Positions 24,553-30,866 of a stretch of DNA of 30,866 nucleotides are shown here, in pieces. The DNA comes from CAZONU01 sp965370045 (GTDB lineage Bacteria; Planctomycetota; SZUA-567; JAKLDR01): contig CBDUSI010000049.1 of NCBI GenBank assembly GCA_965370045.1, forward strand, positions 1 through 30,866. Direction: 5' to 3'. Both the position numbers and the translations under genes were made by a program. Below the pieces are notes generated by a model that was not told the origin of the DNA, searched no databases, and saw only the letters and a program-made list of their open reading frames with translations. The first letter of the stretch is position 1. Every line of letters begins with the position of its first letter.

Positions 24553-25476
24553 ATGACTGCCACCCGCCGCGCGATTGTACAGTTGACGATGTTGACCATG
24601 CTCTGCCCGCTGGCTGCCGTCGCCGGCGAGGCTACCAGCCTGTACGCCACCGGCCGCTGGCAGGCCGGCCAGAAGGCCGCCGCCGGGAGCAAACTGGTGG
24701 TGGTCGCCAAGGTGACCGAGGTCGGCAAGCCCACGGGCAAGGGCTGGGACGGGAACTTCCTGAGGGACAGCGTCAATTACCAGTCCTGGACCGGCGAGGT
24801 GCAGATCGAGCAGCAGGTGGTCGTGGAGGTCGTCGAGGTGCTCCGCGGCCGGTTCACGGGCAAGAAGCTCAGTGTCAAGCTGGGAACCGCCCGGCTCAAC
24901 TACCGGGGCCTCCAGAGCCACTGGAGCCGACACTTCCGGAAGAGGGGCAAGGGCATCGTGCAACCGAGCCTCCCGGTGAGCGTCTTCGCCCTGCGCAAGG
25001 GGCATAGCTACCTGTTATTCCTGCCCACGCCCAAGAGCGGCAAGAAGAGCGAACCTCCCGCCGCGGCCCACCTGGGCGCATACGCCCCGGCGGAGTCCGG
25101 GGACAAGACCACGCTTAAGTCCGTGCGCGCCTTCTGCGCGGCGCTGGCCGTCTGGGAAAACCCTCCCAAGCTAAGCGCCGAACAGGCGGCGGACGCCAAG
25201 AAGATGATCGCCCAACTCGGCGACGAGGTCTATGACCGGCGAGCCGCCGCCGACAAGGCGCTGCGGGCAGTTGCCCCCCGCATAGCACCGCAGCTCATCG
25301 CCGCGGCCAAAGACAAGGACATCGAACGGGCCATGGCCGTCCGCAAGATAATCGAGGACTTCCGCCCCAAGCCGGGCAAGACCGAGCACCCCAAGGTCGA
25401 GAAACCGCCGGAGAAGCCCAAGCCGGCGCCGGCAAAGAAACCAGGCAAGCCGGACCCGGCGCCCAGCGATGGCTGA
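24553..25476 (+). CDS. Secreted HEAT-like protein, second of a tandem pair
   Basis: 307 aa from ATG; a GTG immediately before it is an equal alternative and the ribosome site is weak. Signal peptide (LTMLTMLCPLAAVAG), then TSLYATGRWQAGQKAAAGSKLVVVAKVTEVGKPTGKGWDG, VVEVVEVLRGRFTGKKLSVKLG, YLLFLPTPK, a helical LGDEVYDRRAAADKALRAV ... ERAMAVRKIIEDF module and a Lys/Pro-rich tail: each block aligns in order with the preceding gene, so this is a tandem duplication that has diverged. Its end overlaps the start of the LipB-LipA gene by eight bases. Confidence 0.75.
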   Translation: MTATRRAIVQLTMLTMLCPLAAVAGEATSLYATGRWQAGQKAAAGSKLVVVAKVTEVGKPTGKGWDGNFLRDSVNYQSWTGEVQIEQQVVVEVVEVLRGRFTGKKLSVKLGTARLNYRGLQSHWSRHFRKRGKGIVQPSLPVSVFALRKGHSYLLFLPTPKSGKKSEPPAAAHLGAYAPAESGDKTTLKSVRAFCAALAVWENPPKLSAEQAADAKKMIAQLGDEVYDRRAAADKALRAVAPRIAPQLIAAAKDKDIERAMAVRKIIEDFRPKPGKTEHPKVEKPPEKPKPAPAKKPGKPDPAPSDG

Positions 25477-27055
25477 ACGCGTCAGGCTCTTCCGACCCGG
25501 CCGCAGCGAGTACCGCCGGTGCTACGCGCTCCAGATGAAACTGGCCGCCGAGCTCATCGCCGACCGCTCCCGCCCCGGCGCGCTGATAGTCACCGAGCAC
25601 CAGCCGGTGATCACCCTGGGGCGCTCCGCGAAGCGCGAGCACGTCCTGGCCGCGCGCGGAGTCCCCATCGTCGAAACCGACCGCGGCGGGGACGTCACCT
25701 GGCACGGCCCCGGGCAGATCGTGCTCTACCCCGTGCTGCCCCTGGAACGCTTCGGGGGCCGCGACCTGGGCCGCTTCCTGCGGCGCATGGAAGAGGTCGC
25801 GGTTCGCGCCCTGGGCCGCTGGGGCCTCAGCGGCCGGCGCATCGCCGGGCTCAGCGGCGCCTGGGTGAACGGCGCCAAGGTCTGCGCCCTGGGCATGGCC
25901 TTCCGGCGCTGGGTGAGCTTCCACGGGATCGCCTTCAACTATGACCCGGACATGGCCGCCTTCGAGACCATCGTTCCCTGCGGCCTGCGCGACCGGCGGC
26001 CGACCAGCCTGCGCCAACTGTTGAAGAAGCGCCTGCCCCCGCGGGAGGAGGTCGAGCGCGCGCTCATCGAGGAGTTCGCCGCGGTCTTTGACGTAAGCGG
26101 CTTCGAGGAGCTTCACGCGGAGATGCCCGCGGCGCGCGATCCGCTGGCCGGGCGGCGGCGGCGTCGGCGGCGACATCCTGCCTGGCTGGTCAAGCGCCTG
26201 CCGGCCGGCGGCGAGGCCCGCTCGGCGAGGGTCGGCGCGCTGTTGGATGACCTGCACGTTAACACCGTGTGCCGTTCCGCGAACTGCCCCAACCTGGGCG
26301 AGTGCTTCGCCGCCGGCACCGCCACGTTCCTGATCATGGGGCCGGCCTGCACGCGACGCTGCCGCTTCTGCTCGGTCCGGAAGGCCGGCCCCGCGGCGCT
26401 CGACCCCGCCGAGCCCGGCCGCGTCGCCGAGGCCGCCCGGCGCCTGGGGCTGGAACACGTGGTGGTCACTTCAGTTACGCGTGACGACCTGGCCGATGGC
26501 GGCGCCGCGCACTTCGCGGCGACGGTCCGCGCGCTGCGCGGCGCCCTGCCGGCGGCGACCGTCGAGCTGCTGGTCCCCGACTTTTGCGGCCAGGCCTCCG
26601 CGCTCCGGGTCGTGATGGCCGCGGCCCCCGAGGTGCTCAATCACAACGTCGAAACCGTCCCGCGGCTCTATTCGCGGATAAGGCCCGGGGCGGATTACCG
26701 GCGTTCGCTGGAACTTCTGGCCGCGGCGAAGAGAATGGCGCCGGGCGGGCTGACCAAGAGCGGCCTGATGGTCGGGCTCGGCGAGCGGCCCGAGGAGGTC
26801 GCCGTCGTCCTCGGCGACCTGGCCGCCGCCGGGGTCGGCGCGGTCACTGTCGGCCAGTACCTGGCGCCGACGCCGGAGCACCACCCGGTCGCCGAGTTCG
26901 TGCGCCCGGAGCAGTTCGAGGAATACGCGCGCGAGGCCCGCGCGCTGGGAATAGCGGTGGCGTCCTGCGGCCCCTGGGTGAGAAGCAGCTACCGGGCTGC
27001 CCGGGCGCTGGCCGCCGCCGGCAAAACCGTGGAGGACACATGCGCACCGAGGTGA
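25469..27055 (+). CDS. LipB-LipA fusion: lipoyl(octanoyl) transferase / lipoyl synthase
   Basis: 528 aa, one frame. Residues 1-215 are LipB, which moves octanoate from acyl carrier protein to a lipoyl domain lysine: EHQPVITLGRSA, DRGGDVTWHGPGQIVLYP, catalytic K137 in NGAKVCALGM and C171 in PCGLRDRRPTSL. An Arg-rich linker (about 229-235) leads to LipA, the radical-SAM enzyme that inserts two sulphurs: auxiliary cluster C268-x4-C273-x5-C279 (CRSANCPNLGEC), radical-SAM cluster C294-x3-C298-x2-C301 (CTRRCRFC), HNVETVPRLY and the terminal RSSY (506-509) that ligates the auxiliary cluster. Both halves keep every key residue. No stop or frame change lies between them. It overlaps the previous gene by eight bases and the following lipoyl-domain gene by sixteen. 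Confidence 0.93.
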   Translation: MAERVRLFRPGRSEYRRCYALQMKLAAELIADRSRPGALIVTEHQPVITLGRSAKREHVLAARGVPIVETDRGGDVTWHGPGQIVLYPVLPLERFGGRDLGRFLRRMEEVAVRALGRWGLSGRRIAGLSGAWVNGAKVCALGMAFRRWVSFHGIAFNYDPDMAAFETIVPCGLRDRRPTSLRQLLKKRLPPREEVERALIEEFAAVFDVSGFEELHAEMPAARDPLAGRRRRRRRHPAWLVKRLPAGGEARSARVGALLDDLHVNTVCRSANCPNLGECFAAGTATFLIMGPACTRRCRFCSVRKAGPAALDPAEPGRVAEAARRLGLEHVVVTSVTRDDLADGGAAHFAATVRALRGALPAATVELLVPDFCGQASALRVVMAAAPEVLNHNVETVPRLYSRIRPGADYRRSLELLAAAKRMAPGGLTKSGLMVGLGERPEEVAVVLGDLAAAGVGAVTVGQYLAPTPEHHPVAEFVRPEQFEEYAREARALGIAVASCGPWVRSSYRAARALAAAGKTVEDTCAPR

Positions 27056-27285
27056 AACTGCCTGAGCTCGGCGAGGACGCCGGCAAAGAAGCCACCGTCT
27101 CTTTCTGGTACGTGGAGGACGGCGGAGAGATAAAGAAGGACGAGGACCTGGTGGAGATGGTCACCGACAAGGCCACCTTCAACGTTCCCGCCCCGGCCAG
27201 CGGCGTGGTTAAAGAGGTCAGCGCCGTGGAGGGAGACAAGGTCGAGGTCGGCCAGCTCATGGCGGTCATTGAGGGCGAGGGCTAG
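27040..27285 (+). CDS. Free-standing lipoyl (biotinyl-lipoyl) domain protein
   Basis: 81 aa, a complete E2-type lipoyl domain and nothing else: VKLPELGEDAGKEATVSFWYVEDGGEIKKDEDLVEMVTDKATFNVPAPASGVVKEVSAVEGDKVEVGQLMAVIEGEG has the usual two-fold beta-barrel repeat, with K44 in TDKA as the lysine to be lipoylated. There is no peripheral-subunit-binding or catalytic domain, unlike 2-oxoacid dehydrogenase E2, and it is shorter than GcvH. GGAGG lies four bases before the ATG, within the end of the LipB-LipA gene. Its neighbours supply the lipoate and the dehydrogenase, so it is a natural lipoyl carrier. It could be a cut-off E2 start, but the frame ends cleanly in TAG just after the domain. Confidence 0.85.
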   Translation: MRTEVKLPELGEDAGKEATVSFWYVEDGGEIKKDEDLVEMVTDKATFNVPAPASGVVKEVSAVEGDKVEVGQLMAVIEGEG

Positions 27286-27934
27286 AGCCGTCGCGACCCG
27301 CAAGAGAAAACGCCGCGGCCCCTTCATCGCCGTGGAGGGATCCGACGGCGCGGGCAAGAGTACCCAGGCCCGGCTGCTGGCCGCGCGTCTGAGACGCGAG
27401 GGCTGGAAGGTCACCAGCGTGCGCGAGCCGGGGGGTACGCCCATCGGCGAGCGCGTCCGCGAGGTGCTGCTCGACCCCCGGCTGGATTCCATGACCCCCT
27501 GGACAGAGCTGTTTCTCTTCATGGCCAGCCGCACCCAACTTGTCGAGCAGGTCATCGCCCCGGCGCTGGCGGCCGGGCGCGCGGTGGTCTCCGACCGCTT
27601 CGTCCTGAGCTCGGTGGTCTACCAGGGCCTGGTCGGGAAAATCGGCGCCCGCGAAGTCCTGCGCCTGGCCCGCGAGGCCTTCGGCGACTGGCTGCCGGAC
27701 CTCACCGCCATCGTCGACCTGCCCGCCGCCGAGGGACTGCGCCGCGCGCGAGGACGGAACCGCCGCGCCGACCGGGTGGAAGCCAAGGGGCTGGGCTACG
27801 CGCGCAAGGTGCGTCGCGGATTCCTGAACGCCAGGAAGATGCGCCTGGCCGGGCGCGCGGTGGTAATCGACGGGCGCGGCTCCGAAAAGGAAATCGCCGC
27901 CCAGCTCTGGCAGGAGGTCCAGCGTGTCCTTTGA
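27269..27934 (+). CDS. tmk: Thymidylate kinase
   Basis: dTMP to dTDP. 221 aa. P-loop EGSDGAGKST (23-32), the DRX-type REPGGTPIGE (52-61), D109-R-F in VSDRFVLSSVVYQG and a basic LID RRARGRNRRADR. The usual family start would be near RGPFIAVEG, so sixteen Arg/Lys-rich residues precede it. The only in-frame start candidate before the P-loop is TTG at 27269, which overlaps the lipoyl gene by 17 bases and has no clear ribosome site; reinitiation or coupling is likely. The tmk-holB-ricT order is conserved in many bacteria. Confidence 0.93.
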   Translation: MRARARAVATRKRKRRGPFIAVEGSDGAGKSTQARLLAARLRREGWKVTSVREPGGTPIGERVREVLLDPRLDSMTPWTELFLFMASRTQLVEQVIAPALAAGRAVVSDRFVLSSVVYQGLVGKIGAREVLRLAREAFGDWLPDLTAIVDLPAAEGLRRARGRNRRADRVEAKGLGYARKVRRGFLNARKMRLAGRAVVIDGRGSEKEIAAQLWQEVQRVL

Positions 27935-28964
27935 GCGCGTGCGCGGGCAGACTCCCGCGGTCGAGGGGCTGCGCGCCGCGCTGGCCGGCGACCGCCTGGC
28001 CCACGCCTACCTGCTCACCGGACCCGACGGCGTCGGCAAGCGCAAGCTGGCCAGGGAACTGGCCAAGGCGGTGCTCTGCGCGACGAAGAAAGGCGACTCC
28101 TGCGACCAGTGCCTCACCTGCCGGGCCGTCGACAAGGACAGCAGTTGGGACTACTTCGCCATCTCCGTCGAGGACTCCAAGAGCGAGACCCGCCCGGTGG
28201 AGGACTCCGACCGCGAGATCAAGGTGGCCTCGGTGCGCGCCCTGGAGCGGACCTTCAGCCTCAAGAACACCGGCGGCCGCTTCCGGGTGTGCCTGATCCC
28301 CCGGGCCGAGCGCATGAACGAGGAGGCCCAGAACGCGCTGCTCAAAACCCTGGAAGAACCACCCGGCCCCCGGCTGTTAATACTTACGACCTCCCGGCCG
28401 GACGCGCTGCTGCCCACGGTGGTCTCGCGCCTGGCCCGCGTGCGCCTGCGCCGCCTCCGTACCGAGGAGGTCGCCGCCTACCTCGTGGAGGAGGAGAGCA
28501 TGAAGAGAACCGAGGCCCGCGAGTTGGCGGCCGTCTCCGGCGGCTCGATCGGCGCCGCGCTGGGCGCCTCATTGGAGGAGGTCCGCGCCGCGCGGGCCTT
28601 CGTGACCGAGCGGCTCGCCGCGCCGGCCCGGGGAACCGAGTTGGAGCTCGGCGAGTCAATGATGAGTTTCGCCCGCGAGCAGTCCGCCGGCGGCCGGGGG
28701 CTGGAACCGGTTCGCCGCGGCCTCCTGGCGCTCTGCGGGGCGGCGGCGGCGGTACACCGCGCCGCGCTGTGGCGCTCGCTGGGGGCCCCCGACCCCGCGG
28801 GGACGGACGACGAGGAAACCGGGACCGAAGGCCTGGCCGCGCTGGGCAGCGAGGCGGTTCGCCGCCGGCTGGAGGGTCTGCTCTGCGCCCAGCAGGCCAT
28901 CAGCGGATACGCATCGCCGGACATGGTCTGCCGTGTGCTCGCCGGCAGGCTGACCGCCGGCTGA
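27924..28964 (+). CDS. holB: DNA polymerase III delta-prime subunit
   Basis: Clamp-loader stator. 346 aa from GTG, with GGAGG seven bases upstream and an 11-base overlap with tmk. P-loop-like GPDGVGKR (33-40); zinc module C52, C60, C63, C66; AQNALLKTLEEPPGPRLLILTTSRPDALLPTVVSRL. In delta-prime proteins the last motif is usually SRC; here it is SRL, consistent with a subunit that does not hydrolyse ATP. C-terminal helical collar domain present. Confidence 0.93.
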   Translation: MSFERVRGQTPAVEGLRAALAGDRLAHAYLLTGPDGVGKRKLARELAKAVLCATKKGDSCDQCLTCRAVDKDSSWDYFAISVEDSKSETRPVEDSDREIKVASVRALERTFSLKNTGGRFRVCLIPRAERMNEEAQNALLKTLEEPPGPRLLILTTSRPDALLPTVVSRLARVRLRRLRTEEVAAYLVEEESMKRTEARELAAVSGGSIGAALGASLEEVRAARAFVTERLAAPARGTELELGESMMSFAREQSAGGRGLEPVRRGLLALCGAAAAVHRAALWRSLGAPDPAGTDDEETGTEGLAALGSEAVRRRLEGLLCAQQAISGYASPDMVCRVLAGRLTAG

Positions 28965-28977
28965 GGAGAAGCACCGA

Positions 28978-30300
28978 ATGCCAGACGAAGAGAACAAGCC
29001 CCCCGCCGAAGAGGCTTCGCAGCCCCCGGAGTGCGGCGGCTGCCCGTCCTGCCCTCACGGGCAGGGGACGCCGCCCGCCGAGCCCCAGGAGCCCGAGGCC
29101 TCCGAAGCCGCGGAACCCGCCGGCGAGCCGGTGGCTGAGGTTCCTGCGGCCGGGGAAGCGGTCGCAGCCCCCGCGCCGCGCCCGCGCCGCCCGCGGCCCG
29201 GCTGGCTGTGCACCGCGCTCCACGGCAAGATGAGCCGGGTGGACTACTTCTCCGCGCCCTCCGAGGCGGGCTTCCCGCACGGCTGCAAGGTGCTGGTGCG
29301 CACCGAGCGGGGCACGGAGATGGCCTGCATCGTGGCCAGCCCCCGGCGCGCGGACCTCGCCGAACTCAAGAAACGGCCGGGCGAGGTGCTGCGCGCGGCC
29401 AGCGCCGAGGACCTCGACCGCCAGCGAAGCATCGAGCAGGACATCGAGTCCACCGAGCTCAAGGAGTGCAGCGGGGAGATATCCAAACACAAGCTGCCCA
29501 TGAAGCTGGCCGCCGCCGAGCACCTCTTCGGAGGCGAGAAGATCGTGTTCTACTTCATGTCCGAGGGCCGGGTGGACTTCCGCAAGCTGGTCCGGGAGAT
29601 GTCCCGCAAGTACCGCACGCGGATCGAGTTCCGGCAGATCGGCGTGCGCGACGAGGCCCGCTTGCTCGCAGAGTACGAGCACTGCGGCCAGCCGCTCTGC
29701 TGCCGGCAGTTCCTGCGCGGCCTGGAGCCGGTAACAATGCGCATGGCCAAGCTCCAGAAAGCCACCCTGGACCCCGCCAAGATCTCGGGTCGCTGCGGCC
29801 GGCTGATGTGCTGCCTGCGCTACGAGGAGGAGGTCTACGCCCACCTGCGCACCAAGCTGCCGCCCAGGGGCGCCTACATCCTGACCGACGAGCTCGCCGG
29901 CCAGGTGGTCTCCGGAGACATCATCTCCCAGCAAGTGACCGTGCGCTCGGGCATCAAGAGCGTGAACGTCAAGGTGGACGACATCAAGGAGATCTCCCGG
30001 GAGCCGCTGGAGGCCCCCGTCAAGGAGATCCCCCTGACGCCGGTCAAGAGGCCACCCCGTCCCCGCTCCAGGCCGCGCCCGTCCACCGACACCCCCAAGA
30101 AGAAAGAGACTCGCCGTGAGGAGAAGCCGGCGGGCCGCGCAGCGGGCGGCAAGGACGGCCAGCAGAGCAGCTCGGGGCGCTCGCGGCGCCCGCGGCGGCG
30201 CGGGAAGCGCTCGCGGAGCCGAGGCGGCCGGGGCGGCGGAGGTGCTGGGGGCGGAAGCGCTTCCGGCGGAACCGGAGGCGGGAGCGGCGGGAAGGCTTGA
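28978..30300 (+). CDS. ricT: RicT/PSP1-domain protein with extended disordered tails
   Basis: 440 aa. Core (about 77-330) is the PSP1/RicT family: KMSRVDYFSAP, YFMSEGRVDFRKLVREMSRKYRTRIEFRQIGVRDEARLLAEYEHCGQPLCCRQFL and SGRCGRLMCCLRYEEE, with cysteines 236, 241, 242, 273, 278, 279. In Bacillus, RicT with RicA and RicF binds Fe-S clusters and directs RNase Y. An acidic Pro-rich N-terminal extension of about 75 residues has its own CGGCPSC, and the C-terminal about 110 residues turn basic then Arg/Gly/Ser-rich. Both are unusual; the tail resembles RGG-type RNA-binding tails. Position after tmk-holB matches the classic yaaT order. Thirteen bases from holB, with GAGGAG upstream. Confidence 0.92.
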   Translation: MPDEENKPPAEEASQPPECGGCPSCPHGQGTPPAEPQEPEASEAAEPAGEPVAEVPAAGEAVAAPAPRPRRPRPGWLCTALHGKMSRVDYFSAPSEAGFPHGCKVLVRTERGTEMACIVASPRRADLAELKKRPGEVLRAASAEDLDRQRSIEQDIESTELKECSGEISKHKLPMKLAAAEHLFGGEKIVFYFMSEGRVDFRKLVREMSRKYRTRIEFRQIGVRDEARLLAEYEHCGQPLCCRQFLRGLEPVTMRMAKLQKATLDPAKISGRCGRLMCCLRYEEEVYAHLRTKLPPRGAYILTDELAGQVVSGDIISQQVTVRSGIKSVNVKVDDIKEISREPLEAPVKEIPLTPVKRPPRPRSRPRPSTDTPKKKETRREEKPAGRAAGGKDGQQSSSGRSRRPRRRGKRSRSRGGRGGGGAGGGSASGGTGGGSGGKA

Positions 30301-30361
30301 AACCGCGGCGGCCCGCGAGTAACATCGGCAACGTGAGCCAACATCGGGGTGCAATGGAGCG

Positions 30362-30751
30362 ATGAGCGCAAAGAACGACGGCGACGCCATTGACAATATC
30401 CTCCGCGAGGACCACCGCTACGCGCGGGAGGTCTATCGCTTCATGATGGCCGCGCTGGAGCAGACCGTCCAGAAGTCGGGTGAACGCCGGCACGTCACCG
30501 GCCAGGAGCTCCTGAAGGGCGTCCGCGAGCTGGGCCGTGATCGCTTCGGGATGATGGCCCCCACGGTATTCAACGCCTGGGGCATCCAGAAGACCGAGGA
30601 CTTCGGCCGGGTGGTATTCAATTTAGTGGAGGGCGGGGTGCTCTCCAAGCGCGACGAGGACTCCGTCGAGGACTTCCGCGACGGCTTCGACTTCGCCACC
30701 GCCTTCGAGCCGGAGTACGACCTGGAGGGCACGGAGTCAGGCGGCAACTGA
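30362..30751 (+). CDS. Minf_1886 family protein
   Basis: 129 aa, matching a conserved protein family of unknown role named after a Methylacidiphilum gene and frequent in the PVC group. Motifs: YAREVYRFMMAALEQTV, RHVTGQELLKGVRELGRDRFGMMAPTVFNAWGIQKTEDFGRVVFNLVEGGVL and an acidic DFRDGFDFATAFEPEYDLEG tail. It is a compact helical/winged-helix-like protein. ATG chosen because the earlier ATG at 30355 reads into a stop at once; only a weak GGAG precedes it. It follows ricT by 61 bases and is closed by a terminator, so it may be the operon's last gene. Confidence 0.9.
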   Translation: MSAKNDGDAIDNILREDHRYAREVYRFMMAALEQTVQKSGERRHVTGQELLKGVRELGRDRFGMMAPTVFNAWGIQKTEDFGRVVFNLVEGGVLSKRDEDSVEDFRDGFDFATAFEPEYDLEGTESGGN

Positions 30752-30774
30752 GAGACCTCAACCCTCAAGAAATC

Positions 30775-30807
30775 GGGGCGCCCGCTGAAGGGCGCCCCGC
30801 GTCTTTC
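30775..30807 (+). terminator. Terminator hairpin after the Minf_1886 gene
   Basis: GGGGCGCCC (30775-30783), loop of six, GGGCGCCCC (30790-30798), then GCGTCTTTCC. The 9-bp perfect GC stem is strong; the T-tract is short. Confidence 0.65.
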
Positions 30808-30810
30808 CGG

Positions 30811-30855
30811 GCTCTAGAGCATTTTAGCATTGAGTAACTCCGTAGCCGGAGTTTT
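30811..30855. repeat. Palindrome and hairpin at the right edge
   Basis: The perfect palindrome GCTCTAGAGC (30811-30820) is followed by the stem AACTCCG (30836-30842), loop TAGC and CGGAGTT (30847-30853) running into TTG. The second could be a terminator for a leftward or rightward gene, or part of an interspersed repeat. The edge prevents a decision. Confidence 0.45.
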
Positions 30856-30866
30856 GTAACCAGCCA

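Noticed and set aside
23158..25005. A 615-codon leftward frame, and others such as 21999-23513, 28900-30396 and 5286-6506
   Set aside because: All are antisense to recognised genes (lpdA and paralogues, ricT, aconitase/icd) and show low-complexity shadow composition.

Overview
The window is a high-GC bacterial chromosome segment, by eye well above 60% GC outside three poorer patches. The best fit is an uncultured Planctomycetota or close relative (PVC group). The pointers are a secreted PQQ-type beta-propeller fused to a methyltransferase domain, HEAT-like secreted proteins, a Minf_1886-family protein, a DUF4175-like membrane/coiled-coil protein and frequent GTG/TTG starts. This placement is inference; no rRNA or other firm phylogenetic marker is present.

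Layout. 1-2760: a truncated leftward helix-turn-helix-like gene with a consensus promoter, then a solitary low-GC OLD-family ATPase/TOPRIM nuclease with its own promoter. 2812-3425: tadA (probably leaderless) and tRNA-Ser(CGA), two translation functions for wobble and UCG decoding. 3491-6767: an aconitase / NADP-isocitrate dehydrogenase operon behind a promoter overlapped by an 11-bp inverted repeat. 6891-10576 (leftward): a secreted propeller-like lipoprotein, and a WecG-type glycosyltransferase / GDP-fucose synthase-like epimerase / small XRE regulator cluster. 10657-12423: a membrane protein divergent from a XerC/D recombinase. 12433-14328: repeat-rich intergenic DNA, then two membrane-anchored proteins with the same N-terminal module. 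14394-18924: a membrane/coiled-coil/cysteine-cluster protein, a broken operon stub, a palindromic REP/MITE-like element, a low-GC candidate nuclease gene, then LysM and bacterial-PH membrane proteins. 18958-21957 (leftward): the propeller-methyltransferase fusion. 22052-30300: a tight rightward operon. 30362-30866: a Minf_1886 gene and a terminator.

The most coherent system is the 22-30 kb operon. It holds dihydrolipoamide dehydrogenase, two secreted paralogues, a single-chain LipB-LipA fusion (both steps of lipoate assembly), an 81-residue free-standing lipoyl domain, and then tmk, holB and a RicT/PSP1 protein. Four consecutive junctions overlap by 8 to 17 bases. A lipoyl carrier, the enzyme that lipoylates it and the enzyme that reoxidises it are therefore co-encoded, with no E1 or E2 of a 2-oxoacid dehydrogenase in view. 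With aconitase and isocitrate dehydrogenase in the same window this may serve central metabolism, but the partner of the free lipoyl protein is unknown.

Two isolated lower-GC genes (the OLD nuclease and the 16.4 kb candidate nuclease) look like acquired accessory, possibly defence, genes. The second appears to have landed inside an operon.
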